Source of the DNA: Phallusia fumigata
Taxonomy: Eukaryota > Chordata > Ascidiacea > Phlebobranchia > Ascidiidae
DNA: 20,849 nucleotides
NCBI GenBank assembly: GCA_008931825.1
Contig: QXVZ01034170.1
Location: forward strand, 1 to 20,849
Reading direction: 5' to 3'
A program made the translations under genes and the position numbers. Within the stretch, counting starts at the first letter, position 1. Each line of letters starts with the position of its first letter. Shown here piece by piece: positions 9,169 to 18,154 of the stretch. The notes below the pieces were generated by a model, which saw only the letters and a list, made by a program, of their open reading frames with translations, searched no databases and was not told the DNA's origin.

Positions 9169-10219
9169 GTTAAGTTTGAATGCAGTTTCCAGGTCTGTTG
9201 TTCGTGAGACGTTTGACGACAAACTTGTAAAAACAATAATGCAAAAAAAGTTGCTTGGGCATATATTTAGAACTTTGTTTCAGTGGTGGTAGTTTACATA
9301 TTGAGGGATTGGTATATAGCGTCGACCTTTTCAAGGCATTCTAATACAAGTCTGTCAATTTTATTGGTTAGCAAATATTGGTTATAGTTAACAACAGGAT
9401 ATGGCATGTAAAGGTACCTAAATAATATTTCGTATTAAATATGATATACTTAGGAACACAAAACACGAACTTGACGTGCAGCCTAATCAAAAACATAACT
9501 GCAAGAGAACTTATATGTAGTGAGAACATTGTTTAGCAAACGTTTCGACAGTCGATGTTGTCATCATCAGTGGAACACGTTTGCAATACAATATTCACTA
9601 TATACAAGCTCTCCGGCAGTTATGGTTTTAATAAAATATGATGGAGTTGCACAACTTTGGACCCGCATACGCGTGTCACTCTACGGATGTTTAGAAAGTG
9701 TCAGGTTTGTCACTTTTAAACATCCCAGCATGATATTGATTTATTAGCAATTTCTATAAAACGCTGTGAGTGACAGTGGAGTCCAGCTGCTAGAACAAAT
9801 ATGATTCACGAACCAAAAAAAGTTACTTGACACGCTTCATGCATATAACGACAAAGTTCGATTGGTCGTCAGTTCAGTTTCGATTGCAATGAAAGTGTTA
9901 GGAACTTATCATGACACTACTTGTGAACAAGCCGTGTGTATGTTTTCTACATACTTAAGCTTTTCTAAATATTTTATTAAATACATTTAAAAATTCACTT
10001 AACATGCTTTGGTAAAAATATTCATGTGATGCTGATCAGGCAATTTTGTGGTATACTTTTAGCATATAAATGAACGACATGTTTGGGGAAAACAGTCGGC
10101 ATGACCAAAGTTCACATAGTTGAACTTTGTGCAAAGTATTTGCATTAGACAAGGTATTATTTGCACTGGTGCCACAATTTGCAAATTTCGGCAAACTTAA
10201 AGAGCAAGGGATTTACAAC

Positions 10220-10395
10220 TGATAAGAATAACGCGTGCCGTCGGGAACAACGATTCATGCTTATCACAGGGCTCTGTTGCAATTGATAAGGCATTGTTCA
10301 TGCCACGCGTAGTTATCAGTAACATTGAACCTGTCGCGTGGTCAAATGATAAGACATCAGAGCAATTGGGAAGTGAGAATGCCCAATAGATAAAG
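10220..10395. promoter_or_regulatory. Dense GATA-motif cluster, candidate enhancer
   Basis: Six GATA-type sites lie in 176 bases: TGATAAG 10220-10226, CTTATCA 10260-10266, TGATAAG 10284-10290, TTATCA 10313-10318, TGATAAG 10347-10353 and AGATAAAG 10388-10395. They alternate in orientation. A CATTGT (10292-10297) and three related CGCGTG-type words (ACGCGTGCC, GCCACGCGT, TCGCGTGG) are interleaved. It lies about 1.3 kb upstream of the cyclin B3 promoter. Four further GATA sites occur at 11221-11227, 11464-11470, 11510-11515 and 11553-11558. GATA-factor control is inference from density alone. Confidence 0.45.
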
Positions 10396-11672
10396 ATGAA
10401 TAGCAGGTGGTGGAATCAACATTATACGAAAAAAGGAGAACTTGGAACTTATAAGCAGGGTTGGTTGGCAACAAGATTTGTATTAGCTTGCTATGTCAGT
10501 GGTTAACAATAAATCAACGCAGCCAACAATAGTCTCATGCAGTGAGGTTCAGCCGTTGCTTCCTACAATCATCTTGTTAATATTTAGACTGCGCATTGTG
10601 GACAATTAATGGAAACACATCGCTAATGCGTAATCTGATTGGTAATTGGGACGCATTGATCCGCTATCTATTTGTGCTGGCCACATTAATCCAAGACGTT
10701 TACGTCGCATTTAATTCTTCGACTCAGTACGAAAATCAGCTTTATTTTATTGTTGTGGTAAAATAGTGATTTGGTCTTGCCCAGGTGTAAGTCAACGCCG
10801 CTCGCCATATGCGGGCTGTGTTTGTTGGGACAGGCGAGACACACAGTTAGCAGCAAATCGTTGTAAGCTATTAAGAGAGCGGCCGTATACTGGCAGTGGT
10901 TATTAGTCTATTGCGGCTCACGTGAAAATCTGTGTGTAGACAGTGGTCGGCAGTGGCAGGCGGTATTTACCAAAAAGTGAAGTTTAATTCTACAAGGCCG
11001 CTGCCATCAACAATAGACGCTTGCAGAAGGGTATCATTAGCCTCATTGTTCAGTATAAGCGTTACCAGCGTTGAATAGAAAACGTTAGGCCGATAGCTTT
11101 GATGTGTTGTTTTATGGCAACCAACGATTGATTCGTGAAATCAATGAGAACACTAATGTCTGTGATGTGTCTGAGAATGAATGTGAACGTTGTAAAAAGT
11201 AACCAGCCCTCTTGGCCAGTTGATAAGTGCAGTAGCACAGAGACTTGCTCTTGTTTGCATGTAGCTGAGAGCGAATGTGTTGGTATACCGGATTAGGGCA
11301 CAACTGTTTAGCGAGGGAAGTTTCCACAGCGCTCAAGGAAACGTGAAGTATCTAAGATGCTTAAGTTTAGTTTGATCAAGGCCTTTCCAGCACAGACAAT
11401 ATGAAATGTGTAAAATTAATTCTTCTACTGGTACGGGGCGCGCGCAGCAGGGCTGGCGACAGCAGATAAGACTCACAGGGAAGGGGGAAAAACACGCTGC
11501 GCACTGTGGTTATCAGTGTGTGCGTAAAACTTGCAGCTCGGTCATTGTTTGGTTATCAGTTAGCGACGCACGTTGCATTTAGTGCAAAGAGAAAAAAATC
11601 GCACACTCTCAACCGCAAACGCAGAGGTAGCCAGTCATTCTGTATTCAACCCAGTCATAGCAGCATGTATTT

Positions 11673-11878
11673 TGACGTCATTCCCCCGGCCAGTGTGAAC
11701 GTAGCGCAGCCAATCAGGCGGAAGCATCACAACAACAAGAAATAGAGCACGAAATTTAAACGGGCAGAGCGACGTGGATCCTAAGTCAGCTTACAGATGC
11801 AACAAATCATCGCTATTTACAGTTTACACGTTGTTTCCATCTTCAGTGAGACACAAGTGAGGGTTGCAGGCTTTGAAA
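11673..11878 (+). promoter_or_regulatory. ccnb3: Cyclin B3 promoter with CRE, CCAAT box and CHR-like element
   Basis: A full palindromic CRE (TGACGTCA, 11673-11680) is followed by a CCAAT box (CCAATCAG, 11710-11717). This runs directly into GGCGGAAG (ETS- or E2F-like, from 11716). A TTTAAA at 11755-11760 lies about 40 bases after the CCAAT box and is a known variant of the cell-cycle homology region (CHR). CRE/ATF, CCAAT (NF-Y) and CHR elements are the established combination in vertebrate cyclin A and B promoters, so the layout fits a G2/M gene. No TATA box is seen. The start site is probably between about 11770 and 11870. Confidence 0.55.
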
Positions 11879-14697
11879 ATGCATGAGGTAGGGGTGCAGG
11901 TGTTGATGCAGCACAGTTTGAAATTAAGAACATTTCAGATTCAAAAAGCATTGAACTATGTTTAGTTACTTGAGCCTTTATATACTGCAATCATTAGGTT
12001 CAATAGATTGGTCATGCCACACACTGGGTTTTTGTATGATTTGATTGATTGATTGGTTGGTGAGTGAAATGAATGGTTGTATGTTTATGATTATGTATCA
12101 ATTTGCTGGTTTAATTCTGTAAACTAATTTTTAGTTGACATGTGTCTATAATATAATGGTTGTATAAGTTATTGTAAAGTATAAATATATCACTGTGTAA
12201 TAACCTACATATCTTAAATGAATGGGACTTTGATGTTTTTTATTTGTGATCAAAGTATTTACCAATATTTACCTTTCCAGAACAAAACATCCTTAGGTTT
12301 AGTATTTGTTACAAAGTTAATAAACATGTCACAACGCATCAATAATTTGCTCGATGTAACTAACCTGGTATTAAGGAATCAAACAAATGCAAAAATGCAG
12401 GTAAACATCCCAAAAATTATCAAATAATTTGTTTGCATTGTTTTACTGTAATTTTGCCTGCCATTATTTATTGAGGTGTCTTTTTTGTGATATTTTTTCA
12501 TGCGCTAGTTTTTGTTTTTGCATGTTTGACCATTTGCTTATCTGATGTAGTTTTGATGTGGTGTAATTGCATTGGAATGTAGTTGTTTGTTATGTGCATG
12601 TGCGTTGAATCTTGGAACATGATATGTAAGGTGTTGTAATATAAGGAAATATATAGTAGGTAATATGCTGGATTATTATTTTGCCTGTTGCAAACCTGAT
12701 TTTGTTCACAACAGAAAAAAGCAAACACAGAAATCAAGCCTTCGGCAAAAAGAGCAGCCACCTCCCCGGCTAAGGGTGCAATTCACAAAAGATCTGCCTT
12801 TGGGGATATTACTAATGTAAGTCAACAAGAACATTTGCAGCAAAGGATTTTCTGCTGATTCAGTTGCCAAAGTTGGTAGCAGTAAATAATTGATGTGTAA
12901 CATTGCAGGCTGGACAGCAGTCAAAGAGTCAAGCTGTTAAGGATGCCTCAAAGAAGACAGAAAATACAAAACAAACTTCCAGAAGGAGGTCAAAGCGTAT
13001 CCATGCAAACATCCTTCAAAACCAACCCCAAGTAATGATCAGTCAAGACGACAATGTTGTAAACAAGGACAGTATCATAAGGTATGTATTGATTACTGTT
13101 GACTCTATGAATTTTTTGTTGTTAGGTTGGTTTTGTAATGGTTGTTTTCTCATATTTAGCTGCTCACAAGACAGTACAAGCTCTGGAAACACGAGTTACA
13201 GCTCAGCCCTGTCTGAGGAAATCAAATCACTGCCTCGTGACTTCTTGGAAAGTCCTGAAGCCCCCACACCGACCTGCTTTTACGAGCACACAGCGTCGCC
13301 ATCAAGACGGGAGCTTAACTTCAAAGACCTCGACGCCGCCAACAGTGACAACATATACGAGGCTCCCGAATACGCATTTGTCATATTCGAATATATGCGT
13401 GCGCGGGAACGCAGCTTCGTTATCGAGCCGCGTTATCTGTCCAAGCAAAAAGAGGTCTCATCGGAGATGCGCGCCATTGTCGTCGACTGGATGGTCGAGG
13501 TAAAAGCTTACACCTATCATTGCGATAAGTAAAGCGTGTAAATACGTTGAGATAGCGGCCGAAAAGCGCACCTTACGAACTGTTGTCAAGTGTGAATTTA
13601 CTCACAGATTCAGGAGAGCTTCGAATTGAACCACGAAACATTGTACTTGGCCGTGAAGCTGGTTGACCACTACCTGCAGAAGGTGTCGGTCTCACGTGAT
13701 CGCCTACAGTTGGTCGGTGCAACTTCGCTCCTCATCGCTGCCAAATTCGACGTAAGTATTAACAACCACCGTATGCCATCGCATATGTGGCGTAGAACAA
13801 GCTGCGTGACAGAAGTTGCGATAATAGTCGCTGAGCATAACTAATTTATTTTATTCGTTTTGTGCAGGAGCGCCATCCACCCTACGTCGATGATTTTCTT
13901 TACATCTGCGACGATACCTACACAAAACGGGACCTTCTCGAAATGGAACGTCAGATTCTTAAAGTCATCGGGTTCGACATAAATATCCCAGTTCCATACC
14001 GCTTTCTCCGTCGCTACGCCAAGTGCGCCAAGTCCAACATGCGCGTTCTCACTCTTGCGAGATTTATCCTCGAGCTTTCCCTACAACATTACGCCCTTGT
14101 GCACGAATCTGCGTCAAAGCTTGCCGCCGCAGCCCTCTGGCTCGCATTCAAAATGGACGGCTCAACTCAGCAATGGGTAAGTTACCGTTGTGAGCATTTG
14201 GGATACAATGAGCTGTAAGCACAATAGAATTGTTTCGGACAGTGTTTAATGAGCGTGTATAGTTTGTAGTAAAGACAAGTTACACTGGTTTCGTGAAATT
14301 CAACGTGTGTTTTTTTTGGTTCAGGACGACACTCTCGTCTATTACACCTCGCATACCGAGAAAGACATCATCGATATCGCATGCGAACTGAGCAGAATGA
14401 TTGTTTCGTCCAAGCAGAAAAACCTGAAAACGGTGAGTGTCGACAAATGATGTTATCAACCGATAAAGACGTAGCTGTCCCCCTTACTCACGCATTCTAA
14501 CGCGTCTTGTGCCCAACGGCGTTAACCGGACAATCATTGACCGAACTGTTTTTGTTATTCAGGTGTGGACCAAATACTCGCATTCAATTTTCTACGAGGT
14601 TGCCAAGACCGCTACCCTGACCGAAGACAAGTTGACTGAGGAGAAGACCCGTGTATGCGGCACATCGTCGCCGGCCAAATCATTGCTTGAGTTGTAA
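11879..14697 (+). CDS. ccnb3: G2/mitotic-specific cyclin B3
   Basis: Partner of CDK1/CDK2 in mitosis and meiosis, nuclear. Exon model: 11879-11887, 12281-12400, 12715-12816, 12909-13081, 13160-13499, 13608-13751, 13868-14176, 14325-14432, 14563-14697 (479 residues, stop TAA). All introns are GT-AG and phase 0, except the one after 13081 (phase 2). RSAFGDITN (about 69-77) is a destruction box of the type seen in B3 cyclins. A basic, Ser-rich stretch (SRRRSKRIHAN) follows. The N-terminal cyclin box begins near residue 210 and contains MRAIVVDWMVEIQESFE, NHETLYLAVKLVDHYL and LQLVGATSLLIAAKFDE. YVDDFLYICDDTYTKRDLLEMERQIL and INIPVPYRFLRRYAK match B3 rather than B1/B2 cyclins. The C-terminal box follows (ASKLAAAALWLAFKM, VWTKYSHSIFYEVAK). 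The hydrophobic patch reads MRAIV where MRAIL is usual. The three-codon first exon (M-H-E) is the weakest part; ATG-12326 (MSQRIN) is the alternative start. Confidence 0.93.
12041..12056. repeat. Short TTGA microsatellite
   Basis: About four units of TTGA in the first intron of the cyclin B3 gene. No further significance seen. Confidence 0.6.
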
Positions 14698-17670
14698 GAT
14701 GGATTTCCGTGGCTACAAAGCTTAATCTTCACGTTCCCTGCGCCAAAGCCGAGGTCTCGTTGCAACCAATGTTCCTAGCGCGAGATTTCAGAACTCAAGG
14801 CGATTTCGATGTTGATTTGTCCATGTTTTGGAGTTTCACGAAATTTTATAGAACCCAAGAACTGGACTATCCTAACTTAGTAGAGCATTCGTCTGAAAGG
14901 TCTTTTTCCTTCTTTTTTTCCAAACATATTTTTTTCTCACACGAAACACGAAATATCAAAAGTTCCCTTTTTGTCACAAACACCACACCACATGCATTCA
15001 TGACAACAAACAAAATTTGACTTGCTTTCTTTTCTACTCTCTTCCTTTTATCGCGTGAGCGATCAGAATCCTGCGAGTAGCGTTTATCGTGCATAGAATA
15101 TCATAACAGTCCAATGTGGACTGTCGTTTACCGTTGAATACCGTACTTTCAAGCCCATAGTTTATTGCCACTGCCCATACAAGTTAAAAACCGATACAGT
15201 TGTTTGTTGATACTGCCCCGCGATTTTAACGCCCTTACAAAACGGTTAAAGTGTTTTAAAGCGAGACTGCCCGCGTGTATTGAGTAATAGATTACCTTCG
15301 TCGATTTTAAGATGCGAATTTTTGTGTTTTGTTTGACGCCGAAGCCTCCACGTTTGACGGGATATACTAACTAAAAGGATTTGGGATATCTACAGCAAAC
15401 CTATTGGGTTTTGCGGAAACCGCATGCAAATCTACAGCCCCTCTGCTGTAAATTCCACCAATCCCATTTCCCTTTACGTTAGATCCCTTGTTTTAACCAG
15501 CGTTGTTGTGTGAATTTATTGCAAACGAATTATCACGCCCGCCATTGCGTACAGTTTCCACTATCGCCGAAAACGCTCACGTTCGACCGCTGACCACTCA
15601 ACATATATACCACCCACCCATGTTCCGGAGTGGACAGCAATCAACGTGCAGCGCCCTTTCACACTTTTGCTTGGAGAATACAAATTTCACTCGTGCACTA
15701 TGTTGTATCGGGGAGGAAGCTATCATGACAGGAAGTTTCTCACTCCTCTAACTCTCGAACCAAATCAGAGGCGCGCTTTTCCTGCTAAACACAACATAAG
15801 CCGTAGTAAAAGTCACCACTTCGAGCGAAGAACGCAAACAAGAAGTTTTAGTTTCGTTAAATAGTTACACCAGTTTGCCTGGCAGGAAGGTTTAGAGTTT
15901 GTTGCTCAAACTGTAGTATTATGAATAAAGCGAACTGACAAAGCTGCTTTGAAATTGTCTTAGGAAGTTAGGAAGCGGAATCTGAGGTTGCTTGAAACGT
16001 ATAGCACCATCCTCGTCTTTTACGACACACGCAATAGCGCAGGGTTATGTTGTTGAAGTAATTAATACTTGTATTTAGGATTGCGACGTTATTGTTTCGT
16101 CACATTACAAAGCAAAAACGTGGCCCAACGTACGTAGCTCTAATCGCAAATCACGACTTTTTATTAAAATTAATAATGGTAAGCACCACTGACGCATTCC
16201 ATTGAACGGTCACGACCTAACGCGAGTGATTAAGTAATTGAACGTGGTAAGCATAACGTCTGGTCATCCCATAAGCGGACGTACATTTTTACATATTCAT
16301 GAACGGGGAAATTGGTAACAAGTTGACGGTCAAACCAGCCCGACTTTGCGATGTTTACAGTCGTTTCTTAAATATGTTCCGAACAGACTCAGACCGGTGA
16401 TCTATTCTAGTAAATTAAACCTATCCGTCATAAACAATAAAAACGGATCTTGCTGTGCAATACGCAATAGATAGGAAATTTTGAACCATTTTTTAAACTA
16501 ATTTGCCTCAAAACAACAGGACATGGGTTAATGCACAAAGCTCGTGGTGGAAGCGTGTATGTAAATAACACCTTACTTGCTTTGACGTCGCAAAAAAATA
16601 AGGCTTATAATATGTGGCACAGTCTGTTTTACTTTAATTCTCCCCATTAATGTAGGTCAGAAGCAGTTTGAAAAGCTTCAGAAAATGCCTTTCAACTCTC
16701 TTTAATAACTTCCTTCTTGGCCGTTGGGTATCAACTGCGTATTGACAGGTCTCAACTTATAACATATAACGATGCGAGGCGCGTAAGGTCACTTTTAGCG
16801 TCACTCGAGTTCACTTCCTACGTTTTTCTGCGAATTTCTCGATCAGACATCAGACATCGTTGGTGATTTTTTTCGACCTTTAAATAGTTTTTGACATTTT
16901 TAAACATATCACTAAACCCCGGTTTACTACGAACCAAGGATCATGACGTCTAACATCGACTGGGCCATAGTACATTTAAGCTGTGGTCTTGATTTGTGAA
17001 AACAGATTAGCAACGATTTGTAGCGAATGGTTACAATGATCACCAGTCGCGCAAAATGTGTTTGTAATTTGCCTTTATTAAAAGGCATGCAACAGTGACA
17101 ACAATGTTTAGGAAACACGCACTATTTACTTATAACCTATATAACACAGGTAGTTGTCGTGAAACGGACGTTCGATTTACCTATATTGGCGCTAAAGCGG
17201 TTGTATTGTTATTAGCCAAGTGTGTTTCTTTAAAGTTTCTTATGTATTTTAAATGCAAACTAAAACTGTCAAGATTTTATTACAGCATGCGGTTTATAGG
17301 TTAGCTTACGCTTTTCACCGCATTTTAACAGTTGCTCCAGTTTTGAACAACAAACCGCTTCAATATTTTTAGTGTGTGGGTTTGATTGATATACGCATCG
17401 TAGTTATATCATTCAGTGCTCAAAGCACTAGGTTTTTCAAGCGTTTGAGATTGCACAATTGAAGGTCAACAAGGAAATGAGGCATGAATAGCTGCGCCGT
17501 GAATAGGTCTCGACCTGGGTTTAACAGTTTTTATTCGCCGAACTTTTGCGAAAAGCACAGACAATCTTTCATTGAATGAGCTCTGTTAACTTTTGAAGCG
17601 TTAGCATAAGCGAATATGATTGAGTTGGCGGGGAGAAAAATCACAAAATTTAAGCCGCAAACTACCACGC
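14698..17670. other. Cyclin B3 3' UTR and intergenic DNA, no gene recognised
   Basis: The first strand-appropriate AATAAA after the cyclin stop is at 15924-15929, which would give a 3' UTR of about 1.25 kb; another is at 16436-16441. Two TTTTAT words (14844-14849, 15046-15051) match the cytoplasmic polyadenylation element used by maternal cyclin mRNAs. A perfect octamer ATGCAAAT (POU-type site) is at 15424-15431. ORFs at 14709-15020, 15503-15751 and 15646-15864 are short, and I cannot relate them to any protein; they probably fall in the UTR. From 15930 to 17670 I see only AT-rich sequence without a supported gene. Confidence 0.45.
15924..15929 (+). terminator. ccnb3: Possible polyadenylation signal of cyclin B3
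   Basis: AATAAA in the sense orientation, 1.2 kb past the stop. The distance is long for a compact genome, so a nearer non-canonical signal is possible. Confidence 0.3.
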
Positions 17671-17674
17671 CGGT

Positions 17675-17682
17675 TATAAAAA
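17675..17682 (+). promoter_or_regulatory. TATA box, probable core promoter
   Basis: TATAAAAA in a GC-flanked context (CGCCGGT before it). Initiation would be expected near 17705. That is at the ATG of the 17704-18009 ORF and 450 bases upstream of the multicopper oxidase start codon. It may therefore serve the oxidase transcript with a long leader. Confidence 0.35.
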
Positions 17683-17703
17683 GATCAAGATTGAGGCGTT
17701 AAC

Positions 17704-18009
17704 ATGTCTTACAAACCAGCATATGTAGTATTTACGCAAAAGCGTAGGCGTCTTTCAGTTTGCCCTGCGGTAAAACGTACGAATCGCCGGGCGATTTTAG
17801 CAAGGCCAAAATGTAACATGATTCACCTCCAGTCAGACGACCCGATAGTCGCCTATGACGGCGTTGCTCAAAATATGGCTGTCCGTGAAGTGACGATAAA
17901 GCCAAAAAAATTATGTAAACGTAAAGGTCAAACCCTTATAACGGCGTCAGTACTTTTAGTCAGCATTCAAAACGGCGCATGCTTTGTACTGTCAAAGGAA
18001 ATTGCCTAA
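17704..18009 (+). CDS. Possible small 101-residue ORF of unknown function
   Basis: An uninterrupted ATG-to-TAA ORF, rich in Lys, Arg and Val, without introns, signal peptide or recognised domain. Words such as TQKRRRLSVCPAVKRTNRR make the N-terminal half strongly basic. It starts 22 bases past a TATA box, too close for its first ATG to lie well inside a transcript from that promoter; an internal ATG near codon 39 is an alternative. It ends 145 bases before the multicopper oxidase ATG. It may be chance sequence in the oxidase leader, an upstream ORF, or a small gene. Low confidence. Confidence 0.2.
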   Translation: MSYKPAYVVFTQKRRRLSVCPAVKRTNRRAILARPKCNMIHLQSDDPIVAYDGVAQNMAVREVTIKPKKLCKRKGQTLITASVLLVSIQNGACFVLSKEIA

Positions 18010-18154
18010 CGAGAGTCTGAAAGTACGTGCACTTTGTTGAAGTTAATCGATGTCTTGTTATGACAAAATTTACAGTCGTATGTGTGAGTCAAGTCATTTT
18101 CGTAAACAGGCAGACGAAGGGTAACCCATTTTTTGCACAAAAGTCGTAACTTTT

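Larger units (their letters stand above)
6291..11650. other. Long noncoding interval upstream of cyclin B3, motif-rich
   Basis: About 5.4 kb with no ORF that has both a sensible protein and splice support. The largest ORFs (6510-6749 minus, 7200-7472, 7837-8124, 8063-8293, 11112-11336 minus) are short, overlap other frames and have irregular composition. What stands out is motif content: by hand I count 16 CATTGT/ACAATG hexamers between 6605 and 11548, against roughly 3-4 expected at 60 percent AT, and many TTATCA/TGATAA sites. These are listed separately. A TATAAAAA stretch at 8171-8178 has no gene behind it that I can defend. The interval probably holds cis-regulatory DNA for one or both neighbours. 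Confidence 0.55.

Noticed and set aside
12218-12427. ORF 12218-12427 as an independent gene
   Set aside because: Its 3' part is cyclin B3 exon 2, bounded by an acceptor at 12280 and a donor at 12401; the rest is intron.
14867-15094. Basic 75-codon minus-strand ORF behind cyclin B3
   Set aside because: Composition reflects T-rich UTR sequence read in reverse; no start or splice context.
15503-15864. Two overlapping ORFs downstream of cyclin B3
   Set aside because: Two frames compete, neither resembles a known protein, and both lie before the first AATAAA, so they are probably 3' UTR.
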